Origin: Septoria linicola
Taxonomy: Eukaryota; Ascomycota; Dothideomycetes; Mycosphaerellales; Mycosphaerellaceae
Length of the DNA stretch: 64,000 nt
NCBI GenBank assembly: GCA_024114885.1
Contig: CP099421.1
Location: forward strand, 1,116,001 to 1,180,000
Direction of reading: 5' to 3'
The position numbers and the translations under genes are program-made. This document shows, piece by piece, positions 22,344-32,946 of this stretch; the first letter of the stretch is position 1; every line of letters begins with the position of its first letter. The notes beneath the pieces were generated by a model. It was not told the DNA's origin and did no database searches. It saw only the letters and a program-made list of their open reading frames with translations.

Positions 22344-23273
22344 CTACCTCGAACACGTCGCATCAAATACGGCAGCATTGTGCAAGACCACCTTCGATGC
22401 GACACCTTGGCGCCTGTACCTCTCCAGTGCCTCGTTCTCCTTCGATGTTCCGTCCCAATCCAGAGACAGACTTCCATTGGCAAAGTCCTCAGCTGTGGCA
22501 TAGTACAGCATCCTCTCGCCCACATCTTCTGGTCTGCTGGCAAAGAGGCTTATGGCCGGCTCGAGAACCCAGCGCATCACAACGCCTAGGAGTCCTTTCG
22601 CGCTTCGGCCTAATAGGCCTGTCGACGTGAGTCCAGGAAAGACATGTATGAATGCCTTCTCTGGGTAGTGGCCGGCCAGAGCGTCGAAAGACAGAGTTGT
22701 CATGGTCGCGAACTGCGCCGCTGCATTGCCAACGGAGTAGTTTTGTTTGAGGTCGAGATCATCCTCGAATAAATTGCCCTCTTTCCCGCCTGCTAGAACG
22801 GAAACAATTCTGGCATTCTGGCTCGTCAATGGCAGCAGGTTCTGAGTGAATCGAAGACGAGTGTAGTAACGCAGAGAAACGGAATTATCGAGAGCGTCCG
22901 CATTGTCTTCGCGCCCAGCGAATGAGATGTAGCCTTGTGACAGAAACAGCAAGTCGATTTCCCGGTTCCCATGGTTGATGAGAGTGCGAATCTGTTCGCT
23001 GACGGTATCTACGTTCTTCAAAAGGCTGATATCGGATTCGATGAATGTGTAGGTTCCTGCCGGGTTGATTTCATGAAGTTGATCGAGCGAAGGCTGGAAT
23101 GTAGCCCTGCTCCGACCGACGACGAACGCTCGTGGTAGTGGAACATGTTTGGCGAAGGCCTGTAAAGTAGCCAGGCCTATGCCGCTGGTTGCGCCAACGA
23201 AGACTGCCGTGAGCGAGGAGTGCTCGCTTTCTAGTGCAGTGTTGGCTGATCGGATAGCTGTGATCGTCGACAT
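22344..23273 (-). CDS. atypical short-chain dehydrogenase/reductase, 309 aa
   Basis: Single-exon gene with a Rossmann fold starting at about residue 20; the dinucleotide-binding motif GATSGIGLA is at residues 28-36, followed by a basic strand end (VVGRSRA) that suits NADP(H). The LLFLSQG block stands where NNAG is usual, and RIVSVLAGGKEGN holds the family Ser. The catalytic YxxxK pair is not evident: the expected position reads NYSVGNAAAQF. That pattern recurs in a fungal SDR group often labelled only as an uncharacterised dehydrogenase, so activity as a classical dehydrogenase is doubtful. No signal peptide. It is the first gene right of the transposon stack and appears intact. Confidence 0.88.
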   Translation of the reverse strand: MSTITAIRSANTALESEHSSLTAVFVGATSGIGLATLQAFAKHVPLPRAFVVGRSRATFQPSLDQLHEINPAGTYTFIESDISLLKNVDTVSEQIRTLINHGNREIDLLFLSQGYISFAGREDNADALDNSVSLRYYTRLRFTQNLLPLTSQNARIVSVLAGGKEGNLFEDDLDLKQNYSVGNAAAQFATMTTLSFDALAGHYPEKAFIHVFPGLTSTGLLGRSAKGLLGVVMRWVLEPAISLFASRPEDVGERMLYYATAEDFANGSLSLDWDGTSKENEALERYRRQGVASKVVLHNAAVFDATCSR

Positions 23274-24597
23274 GCTGGGGCTTGAGTTGAGATTTTCGAT
23301 TGCAACTTACTTGTTCGGTGAGCTTGGTGGATGGGATGGTGCCTGAGATGGCCCATCTGCGCTGCTTTTAAGTCTTCAGCTCGCTTGCTACGCGAGCTGA
23401 ATAAGTCCGGTGCTGGTTAAAGGTGACAAAGTCGGGCCTGCACACATCGGCGGAACTTACACAGCGGAGGAATATTGGAGCATATGGGCATGTGTTGCTA
23501 TGCTGTGAAGCCATCTCCTGCTGACAAAAGTGTGGACAGTCAGCCACGAAGCCGGCCGGACATAGCGCCATCGAGATCCTTTGGCCAATAATTACCCAAG
23601 TTCTGATCAAGATCAAGTCGGGGATAAAGAAACATTCACGTCCAAAGTGCAGCGAAATATCATGCTACAAGTTTTTTTCGTAGCTGCATCTTACAGTATT
23701 GTAGAACTTGCTCATCGATAAACAGAGAGGTTGTGGTATCAGCTATCATGGGAGTCCGACTCGTACTGGCCAGCACCCGATTGGTTGAGCACAAACATTG
23801 TGGCTAAGCTAACCAAGAAGTAGTCATGCAATCCAGCTTTGTCTTTTCTACACGGCCCAAAGGGGGAAGTACAACTACCTCTCACAAGTGGTCTTCCTCC
23901 GCTTACGTGGGCGAGCTTCTCCTGCAAACTCGAACAATTACCAGACTCGAGCTACTCGGGCCTTTCTCATTGGCCGACAGCCTAGGTGGCAGTAGCAAAT
24001 TCCGTTTACACGTCCACAGATCTCTCGGCAGCAAGACGAGGCCTGACTTCTCCTTGGCAAAATGAGGTCTCTCGAGCATTCGACACACTGATGAATAGAA
24101 GACAGTTTTGGACCTATTGTGGGAGACGCGTTGTCAACTGTATGCTGAACATCCCTCTCGAAATGTACAGCGAACAGCCATTAGACCACAGCGAATCATC
24201 GTCCTCGATGTTGTCCATGTGTGGGACAATAAAGCCGCCGAATAATCGCGAAAGTGCCAAAGAGGAATACGACTATGGAACGAAAAGCCTCCCGCACACC
24301 GAATTAGGCCATTCCACTGGCAACGGCCTTCGGCCCATCGTCCGTTAGCCATGAGCCTCACCTGCATGACTCAATGGCTTTCACAAGACATTGCAACGCA
24401 AACTCTGATGAGTTCCAGCATACAATGAGAACTACTATGCGGCTCATGACGTTCAATGTTGTCACGATATGGCTTCTTGAAGCGCATCAGCCATGTTCAA
24501 GCCGAGCGACAGTACTCCAAAGGTCTGACCTCTCCTTAGGACGTCTCTTGACTTCACTTCCAGCGAAAAGTAGCTCCCGGTATACTCAGTCCACAAG
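23274..24597. other. intergenic, 1.3 kb
   Basis: Shared upstream region of the divergent SDR (-) and the broken GMC gene (+). Several short open frames exist on both strands but none resembles a known family or has a convincing splice structure. Confidence 0.5.
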
Positions 24598-26796
24598 ATG
24601 CCCTCCTACGGGGTGTTGCTCTCGGCATGTCTGCTTGCGTGCTGCGTACTTCCTGGAGTGCGAACGCTGCCCACGATACACCACGGACATAGCGAATCAC
24701 CATCGGACTACGACTTTGTCATTGTTGGGGGTAAGGAGGAAGACGGCTCTTGCTTCAAAGAATCCGGATTAGCTGACGTCTCCGAATTGGAAGCACTTGC
24801 TGATGTGCTCCCCCAGGTGGTGCCGCTGGTCTCGCATTGGGTGTTCGTCTGAGTGAAGTCGAATCTCAGAGAGTATTAGTGTTGGAAGCTGGTCAATTTC
24901 CCGAGATTGTGAAGTCCTACCTGACTCCTGGAGCGTCCCAACAGGTCTTGGGTATATCAACTCGATCGCACTACGTAGTGTAGAATACTAACGACTGGTG
25001 TAGGCACTGATCTTGACTGGGGTTTCACGACACTTCCACAGGAATCGTTGGGCAATCGGAGCATCGTCTATCACCGTGAGATTTTCCACAGCATAACCAC
25101 GACACTCGACAAATATCAGAATACTAACGAGGCTCAAAGGCGGGCGTGGGTGGTAGTACGCTTGTTAACGGACTCACCTATGGAAGAGGATCATCGTCTA
25201 TCTACAATCTTTGGCAGAGTCTGGGTAATCAGGGCTGGAGCTGGGAGTCGGTTCTTCCTTATTTTGTGAAGGTACGATAACGGGGACTAAACCAATCGGC
25301 TTGCCCAGCTGACCACATCCTCGCAGAGCAACAAGTTCGTGCCAGTGAACGTCGCCCCTTATCAAACATTCGACCAAAGCGCATATGCTCCGGATGGACC
25401 TATTGCTCTGTCGTATCCTACCTTCGTCTACGACTCGTCGACAGCTCTCATCGAAGCATTGGCAGCCGTCAACGTGTCGACTGTCAACGACCTCAAATCT
25501 CGGTGACAACATTGGCGCAAAGCAAGAACCTCTTGTACTCGACGCACACCAGCAGCGTGTTTCTGCATACGATGGCTATTTCAAGCCTGTACGAGGGCGT
25601 CCTAACCTCGTAGTACGTCCGTTGTCGCAAGTGCAATCAGTCATCCTCGAGCAGCGGAACGGTTCTCTTACAGCTACTGGAGTCGTCCTTTCCGATTATG
25701 CTTCTGGCCAGACGCAGAACATCACTGCTTGCAAGGAAGTCGTTCTGAGCGCTGGCACGTTTCAAACGCCGCAAATGTAAGTGCACAGATCTAGTGAATT
25801 GCTCACTGCCAAAACTGACAATCTCAGGCTCATGCTTTCCGGCATCGGACCAGAGGAGACTTTGAGTGAATTCGGGATCCAACAATATGTGATCAATAAG
25901 AACGTAGGGCGCAAGTATGTTTCATCCTGTTACGCAAAGGCTTCAGTTTGGTAAGGATTCACTTCGCTGACTCCGGAACTAGCATGGAAGATCACTTCTA
26001 CTTCAGCGTTATCGCTCGTGCAGGCGCGAACGCCTCGGCATCCTCACTGTATAACAGGATCGATCTGTTGCAAGCTGCAGAGGCCGAATGCACCTCGAAT
26101 AAGTCTGGTCCTCTGACCACACCCATTGGGCCTACATATGGTTTCCGACAGCTCAGTCAAGCTGAGCTTGAAAGTCTCGGTGCTGCGCAAGCACTGGGCG
26201 CTCAGACGAATCAGGCTCATATCGAATACCTCTGGGAGAACATCTACTACCCAACTGGACCTTCCATGACACTAGACCAGTATCCTCCGAACAAGAACGA
26301 GTCTTTCATTTCGGTTACCGCCGCCTTACTATCGCCGGTATCTCGAGGCAACGTCACCCTCATGACAAATTCGATTCAGGACGGACCTGCGATCAACGTC
26401 AACTACTTGGAATCTGAAGTCGATCAGCGCATCGCTCTGTTCGCATTCCGATCCTTGCGCACCATCCTTCAGCAACCAGGGCTGTCTTGATACACTATCG
26501 GACCCAATAGTGGTGAGGTCGTTCCTGGCGCAGACGTGGATGACGATGCGACACTTTTGGAGTATATCAAGTCCACACTGTTGCCAGTGTGGCACCCGAG
26601 CGGACCGTGTCGCATGCTTCCACAGGCGCAAGGTGGTGTAGTGGACAACCGGCTGAGAGTGTATGGGGTGAACGGCCTTCGAGTAGTTGATGCTAGCATC
26701 ATTCCCGTTGTGCCTGACAGTCATATCCAGGGGCCAGTGTACATGGTTGCCGAAAAGGCAGCAGACATGATCAAGCAGGATTATGGTCTTGTGTGA
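24598..26796 (+). pseudogene. GMC oxidoreductase (FAD-dependent choline dehydrogenase/glucose oxidase type), probably broken
   Basis: A signal peptide (MPSYGVLLSACLLACC) precedes the FAD-binding motif DYDFVIVGGGAAGLALG, which is formed by splicing 24598-24730 to 24817-24951. Further exons start at 25004, about 25130, 25327, 25828 and 25983. Family blocks present are LDWGFTTLPQ, GGSTLVNGLTYGRG, LSAGTFQTPQMLMLSGIGP and the catalytic-His region WHPSGPC plus DSHIQGPVYMVAEKAAD. Two defects are independent of splice choice. The reading frame shifts by one base near 25500 (upstream frame hits TGA at 25504-25506; downstream frame continues GDNIGAKQEPLVLD). An in-frame TGA stands at 26488-26490 between QQPGLS and YTIGPNSGE. 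The splice before GVGGST is also awkward. A sequencing error could explain one defect but hardly both. If functional it would be a secreted alcohol/sugar oxidoreductase. Confidence 0.8.
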
Positions 26797-28483
26797 GGTG
26801 AGGATATGGGTATGCTGTAATATCGAGACCAAAAGCCCTAGAGCATCTGCTGCATGTGCGCGTTCAACTCCGTCGAGGCCAGCTTCTGCAGTATGAGACT
26901 TCCTGGACCAGGACATGAGCTGCGGATTCTGTACACGATGATGAGCAGCAGGCCCCCTGCCAAGGTTAGGCTCACTCTTTCAATCAAACAGATTCCGAAT
27001 GAGAGACTTTCCAGAGAAACAAGGCTGCAGGCAGGCAAGCAAAAGCGGAGCTGCTCATTCAAGAAGCTGTCATTAGTTTCGAGACACCCAGATGCACACA
27101 CACTATCAAAATCCTATTCTGCCAGCTATCCTCGCGTCTTATTGTATGGCAGTCGGGTTGGGTTATTGCTGATACTCCCGAAAACCGATTGGCTGAGTGG
27201 TTCGATCGCGAGGTGGTCTGGCAAGGATGCTGTGGACATTCGTCAACTTCACGTCCTGCTTCCTGTCCACGACCATTTTGTGTCATGTTGTGTACCGCAG
27301 AAGCGTTAAAGACGCGACTCATGGTGGTTGAGACCGCCCTTGACGCGAGTCGCGCGCGATCGCCCGTCCCGACATGCAATCTCTGCTTCATACTCGATGA
27401 CGTCGGCCTAAGGATTTGGAGCAATTTGCCATCTGGACACAAGCACTGAGCAATTCTGGTGCTTGCGAAACCTCAATCTTCTGTGGTGGATCTGCTCACC
27501 ACTCCGAGGACATTATACGCCTATAGAATCGCCTTGGTGCAATTGCCATCCACGAGCGAGTGGGTGTCGACTACCGGCTGATTTGCAGCTCTCTCGACCT
27601 GGCTGTTTGCGTCTGCGCGCTCAGGCAGTATGAAACATTGTAGCAAGTGCTTCTGTCGCGGTCGCTGCTGTAGTACTGAGCCTCGAGGTAGCTACGACTA
27701 CCACATCTGGTCGGTGCATAGGACGCGAAACTAGGCTGGCGCAAGTAATCCAAGAAACTGGGCGAAGCAGAATGTCCAAGCTAAATCATCTCTCCTATCG
27801 CTCATGAAACGCGCCACACATTGGCACATCGCGCAGAGGTTGCGAGCTAACAATGCTCAATAGGGTCAAAACGTCGGCCTCAGAGGCTCAACGTCGCGGG
27901 CGTTGCTTGACGTGGCCACGATGTACGCGGCAGTGCGGCAACATAGGTTCTCTTCGTCTGTCTGATCATCTCCAAGGACGGGAAAGTGGGAGGACGAGTT
28001 TCCAGATTTGTTCAAGCCCAGCTTAATGCCCAGGCTGTGACATCGTCCGCAAAGCTGGGCGCCTTCGCCGATCCGAGGGAGTAAGTCTTGGATTGCGCAA
28101 GGCGACGATTCCTATTGGTTGGCGCAAGCAGTTTGGGCTTTTCAATAAATAGGATGCTCCTGCGAACACATGGAAGCCATGGCACGACCTAATCCGTGCA
28201 TTCTTCAGTGCGCACGCACGATCACGTCCAATCATGAATGTCGCCTAAGCCTTGGCTACATGCAGGTACTGATGCTGTTCCAATAATTCGGTCATCAGAC
28301 GGGAGTAGCAACATTCCATATAACAACCGCGCTGGTAGCTGATCCCCTGCCAGTCTGGATCTGCCGTACGCGACGACTACATTCGTTTGAAGAGGAGCCC
28401 GTCACTTTCGCTGCGCCAAGCACATCAAACACAACAACAACCATCACCACCTACAAGACTTAATACTATAATCTTAAGCAAAG
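26797..28483. other. intergenic, 1.7 kb
   Basis: No convincing gene. Overlapping open frames of 60-150 codons on both strands look like chance in GC-balanced DNA. The last few hundred bases should hold the promoter of the wall-protein gene; a CA/AC-rich run just before its ATG (about 28425-28452) looks like an untranslated leader. Confidence 0.5.
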
Positions 28484-30687
28484 ATGCGTTACCAGCTTGT
28501 CGCCATCGCGGCGGCCGTGACCACGGTCTACGCTGCCGCTCCTCAGCCAACCAGCTACGGTGCAGCACCACCTGCATACCCAGAGCACGTCCCAACTTAC
28601 CCAAGTGGAAAGGTACGTTCCTGCGTCACTTGAGATAGGATGTCGCATGTGTCCCTTGTGGTCATATCGTATGGAGGCAGGGCAGACCTGAGGCAAGCGG
28701 GACTTGATCAGCTGTCGTGAACTGCAAAGATCTTCACCCGGAAACATGAGCGCACAGCTTCGAGCAGTCAAACGAGCTGCGGGAAACATGCTTGATCTTG
28801 ATTCAGTGTGAAGCCCCAGCATCGCCACCTCGTCTCCCTGCTTCAACTATTGTCTCTCGTCAACCTTGACGACCATGACCGTGCGGCGAAAGAGCCATCA
28901 TCCGTGACGATGCTCGGCTGTTGAGAAGTTGGCTAACATTCTCGCAGAACGAGACTGCTGTCCGCTACCCGGAGGATAAGGGCGACGGCTCTTACTGGCA
29001 CGACGACGAGAGTGATGTAAGTAACGGGCACTGTAGCCCTGATATGATACACATGCTGATTGCTACCAGTACACTCACCCTCCAAAGTACTGCCCAGAAG
29101 ATCACGAGAAGCCGGAACACTATGGTCCAGCCGAGCCATACAAGTGCCCCGACGATGAGGGTTACGAGCACAACGACAAGCACGATGAAGCTCCTCAACC
29201 ACCTGCATACCCAGAGAAGGACGACAAGGACGATGCACCAACCCCACCAGTCTATGAACCCAAGCCAGAGCACGAGGATGAGGACAAGGAGGACGACTAC
29301 ACCAACCCACCAAAATATTGCCCAGATGATGAGGAGAAGCCAGAGCACTACGGTCCGGCCGAGCCATACAAGTGCCCAGATGACAAGGACTACGAGCACA
29401 AGAATGAGCACGATGACGTCCCAGTTCACCCAGGTACGCCTTGTTCTCCCGCTCTCTTGGATGTAATCAGATAGACTGACTATTCACAGAGCAACCCAAG
29501 GCTCCAGAAACCAAGCCAGGTATGAACTGTTGTATGTGAAGTAAAGGACTTCTACTAACAGCTCTGTAGAAGAGCCAAAGCATGAAACCCCAGAAGCTCC
29601 CAAGTACGAGTCAAAGCCAGGTAAGCTTCAAATGGGCCATGGCAGAGACGACACAACCGTTTAACATGTCTATAGAAGAGCCAAAGCATGAAACTCCTGA
29701 GGCTCCTAAATACGAGTCTAAGCCAGGTTAGTGTAGAGCAACACGGCCATGACTGTAGAACTCGCTAACTTATCGATAGAAGAGCCGAAGCATGAAACCC
29801 CAGAAGCTCCCAAGTACGAGTCAAAGCCAGGTAAGCTTCAAATGGGCCATGGCAGAGACGACACAACCGTTTAACATGTCTATAGAAGAGCCAAAGCATG
29901 AAACTCCTGAGGCTCCTAAATACGAGTCTAAGCCAGGTTAGTGTGGAGCAACACGGCCATGACTGTAGAACTCGCTAACTTATCGATAGAAGAGCCGAAG
30001 CATGAAACCCCAGAAGCTCCCAAGTACGAGTCAAAGCCAGGTAAGCTTCAAATGGGCCATGGCAGAGACGACACAACCGTTTAACATGTCTATAGAAGAG
30101 CCAAAGCATGAAACTCCTGAGGCTCCTAAATACGAGTCTAAGCCAGGTTAGTGTGGAGCAACACGGCCATAACTGTAGAACTCGCTAACTTATCGATAGA
30201 AGAGCCGAAGCATGAAACTCCAGAGGCTCCTAAGTACGAGAACCAGCCAGGTAAGCAGCTAGCAGTATGGCCACGACTACATTATCAGCTGACATGTCCC
30301 TAGAAGCTCCAAAGCCCGAGACTCCAGTTTCCCCAGGTATGTCTTTACCGTCGACCAGAATAGTCGTGTTCCGGACGGCACCACGCTCCGAGGGACTTCT
30401 GGTAACTGCAAGTGACTGCGTCTGACAATTGTGACACAGAGCAACCAAAGCAGGACGAGCACCAGCCAACTGCCCCTGTCTACACTGCTCCTCCAGCTCA
30501 AACCTACCCAGCAGTTCACGAGCCAACGTACCCAGCGACTGTTACCCCAGTCCCACTGCCACGCCCAGTCAACAACGCTACTGAGCCACGCCCATCTGTT
30601 GTCGCATACACTGGTGGTGCCCCAGTCACTGGTGCCCTGACCGGTGTTGGCGCAATCATCGCTGGCTTCGCTGGCTTCCTGCTGTAG
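28484..30687 (+). CDS. GPI-anchored cell wall protein with tandem 17-residue mini-exon repeats, 409 aa
   Basis: Thirteen exons by eye: 28484-28612, 28948-29016, 29070-29433, 29490-29519, seven 51-bp exons (29570, 29676, 29780, 29886, 29990, 30096 and 30200 as starts), 30304-30336 and 30440-30687. The sum is 1230 bp with the frame kept. The signal peptide is MRYQLVAIAAAVTTVYA. Exon 3 encodes two similar blocks with PPKYCP and KPEHYGPAEPYKCPDD, giving regularly spaced Cys. The mini-exons encode EEPKHETPEAPKYESKP. A Pro/Thr-rich linker leads to a hydrophobic tail (GALTGVGAIIAGFAGFLL) typical of GPI anchoring. All introns from exon 3 on are phase 1. I do not recognise the family; a structural wall or adhesion role is inferred from the anchor, Pro-rich charge-rich repeats and secretion signal. 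Confidence 0.85.
29570..30250 (+). repeat. 210-bp tandem exon-intron array
   Basis: The unit is a 51-bp exon, a 55-bp intron, a 51-bp exon and a 53-bp intron, 210 bp in all, with starts at 29570, 29780 and 29990 and a final divergent exon at 30200. The three 55-bp introns are identical as read; the 53-bp introns differ from their neighbour by one base each. Intron conservation equal to exon conservation shows recent duplication or homogenisation of genomic DNA rather than selection on protein alone. Confidence 0.92.
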
Positions 30688-31514
30688 ATGGTGATTTGAA
30701 AGACGTGTACACGAGTTTGGGTTACGAAGTGGAGGATTTCTTGTCAATGCCTGCAACGACATCAACGCGTTACTGTTTCTGAATGTACAAATCAGATACC
30801 CTCCAGCGATGGATCTAATTCAAAGCAATCGAAGTCGCTGTGAACATAATGAGAGCCAGATTTGAGCTTCTATTGATGCCATTCCTCACGTCTCTTCCTA
30901 TTGACTTGATCCACGATACATGTACGGCCCTGATCCACGGCGCATTCCGTGCTCTTGCAACGGAGGACATGGGACATGAAACCCCGACCCGAGCCCTCTC
31001 GTCTATGGAGCTAGCTACACAGCAACACCTTATCTCGGACAAGACTGTATGCTCGAATTGCCCCCAACTCCTTGACCATCGGGGATAACCACTTGCAATC
31101 GTACCATCATCGACATCTATCATCACATGCAAGACAGATCTCCGGATCTGACCGACTTCGGATGATATCGAGACTGTCGGCTTTTGCCTCTAAAGCACGC
31201 TAGTCCATTTTTAGTGCATTGTCAGCGACATCGTCTATGACTTCAATCGTTCGGTGTTTTCTTGGTAGAAAATTTCTGTATCCACTTCACCAGTCCCTAT
31301 CACGAGCAGATAACGTGCTCTCCGTGGCGGACGTGTCAGCGTCCGAGCGAGCCTCGGCTGGCCATGGTGACGGCGATGATAGATGGCGGCCATCAATATG
31401 AGCATGGACTTTATGATGGTCTGCACTGGTAAGGCGCGTCTGTTTCCTTTTCGCGACATCTCTCTACGCAACTGTCCTGTTGATTTCCAAAACTTCCACT
31501 TCAGATCTTTAATT
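30688..31514. other. intergenic
   Basis: 3' region of the wall-protein gene and promoter of the peroxidase gene. An in-frame extension of the peroxidase to an ATG at 31383 exists but lacks family resemblance. Nothing else recognised. Confidence 0.5.
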
Positions 31515-32701
31515 ATGACGCAGCGCGGGGACTTCGAAGCAGTCAAGAAGGACATCATTGCACTTCTCAAGCAACCAGAATATGACGATGGCAGTGCAGG
31601 ACCCGTTCTAGTCAGACTCGCGTGGCACAGCGCCGGCACATACGATGCAGAGACTGACACTGGTGGCTCTAACGGCGCTGGTATGAGATATGAGAGCGAA
31701 GGAGGAGATCCTGCCAATGCCGGCCTCCAGCACGCTCGAGTCTTCCTGGAACCTGTCAAGCAAAAGTATAGCTGGATTACATACTCCGATCTCTGGACGT
31801 TGGCAGGTGTGGTGGCAATCGAAGCAATGGGTGGACCAAAGATTCCCTGGAGACCGGGTAGAACTGACTACGTTGATGACTCAAAACTTCCACCACGAGG
31901 AAGACTACCAGATGGGGCGCTCGGGAGTGATCACTTGAGACATATCTTCTACAGAATGGGCTTCAATGATCAAGAGATTGTCGCGCTGTCCGGAGCGCAC
32001 AACCTCGGACGCTGCCACGCAGATCGTAGTGGATTTGATGGCGCATGGGTCAATGCTCCAACGAGGTAAGGCTTCGATGGCAGATTCACCATACCTAAAG
32101 CACGATCGCTGACTCCTCGTAGATTTTCGAACACATACTTCAAACTGAGTAAGTGAATCTCTTCGCGACAATACCGACTTGGACCACGTTGCTCTCCCTG
32201 TCATGATCACACCAAGGCCCTACGCGCTACGTCCGCTACAGCGACCACACTGATATGCCTGAGACACTGCTAACCCGCGTGCTTATTTCAGTGATCTCCG
32301 AAGAATGGCGAGAGAAAGTCCTCGATAATGGCGTCCGACAATTCGTCCACTACGACGAGGACTCAGAAGAAGAGCTCATGATGCTGCCCACCGACCTCGC
32401 TCTCGTCGGAGACAAGAGCTTTAGACCATGGGTAGAACTATACTCCACGGACAAGGAGCGATTCTTCTCTGATTTCAGCAAAGTGTTCGCGAAGCTCGTG
32501 GAGCTGGGCATTGTAAGAGATGAGAGCGGCAAGGTCATCAACTCGGACAATGTGAAGGGCGGATACCACAGCGCGCCGAAGAAGAGCAATCAGCCGGGCA
32601 AGAAGGACGAGGTGGATAGGTATGGCGAAGCTGAGCCATTGCGCAAGGAGAATGAGGAACATCAGCAGAAGCAGAAGCCGGAAATCAGGGCAAGGTTGTA
32701 G
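31515..32701 (+). CDS. class I haem peroxidase, cytochrome c peroxidase-like, 328 aa
   Basis: Reduces hydrogen peroxide, in this family with cytochrome c as electron donor. Exons are 31515-32065, 32123-32148 and 32292-32701 (introns 57 and 143 bp). Distal-side residues Arg34, Trp37 and His38 lie in VRLAWHSAGTYD; the proximal His162 lies in ALSGAHNLGRCH; Trp178 (GFDGAW) occupies the place of the radical Trp of yeast cytochrome c peroxidase. GGSNGAGMRYE and DPANAGLQ are class I hallmarks. The start at MTQRGDFEAVKKDI matches short forms that lack a mitochondrial presequence, so a cytosolic enzyme is likely. The C-terminal tail is Lys/Glu/Gln-rich. It converges on the P450 gene with 245 bp between stop codons. 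Confidence 0.93.
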
Positions 32702-32946
32702 GCTGCCGAGCGATGTTGTCGTTGTGTTATGAGATACCAGAAGGGTGCAGTACGATGCACCATTTCAGCGCCATATAGATCAAGAGCAATAGAAATAGAC
32801 AGTTTTTAGACGTCAATCCTAAAGTATAGCACCAGTGAAGGACCAAGAAGCATTAGACATTGCCACATTCGATCGCTAACCTACAACGCCGCGCATTAGC
32901 ACGAGACAACCGACTATCCCCCAAATAGGAACTCATCGATACTTCG

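Noticed and set aside
25468..25522. possible intron that would hide the GMC frameshift
   Set aside because: Removing it would delete the conserved GDNIGAK block and does not address the later in-frame TGA, so a frameshift is the simpler reading.
29570..30250. regularly spaced repeats resembling a CRISPR array
   Set aside because: The spacers are near-identical introns with GT-AG ends and the repeats are coding exons of a eukaryotic gene.
31383..31514. N-terminal extension of the peroxidase to an upstream in-frame ATG
   Set aside because: The extra 44 residues lack family resemblance or a clear presequence, while MTQRGDFEAVKKDI matches the usual start.
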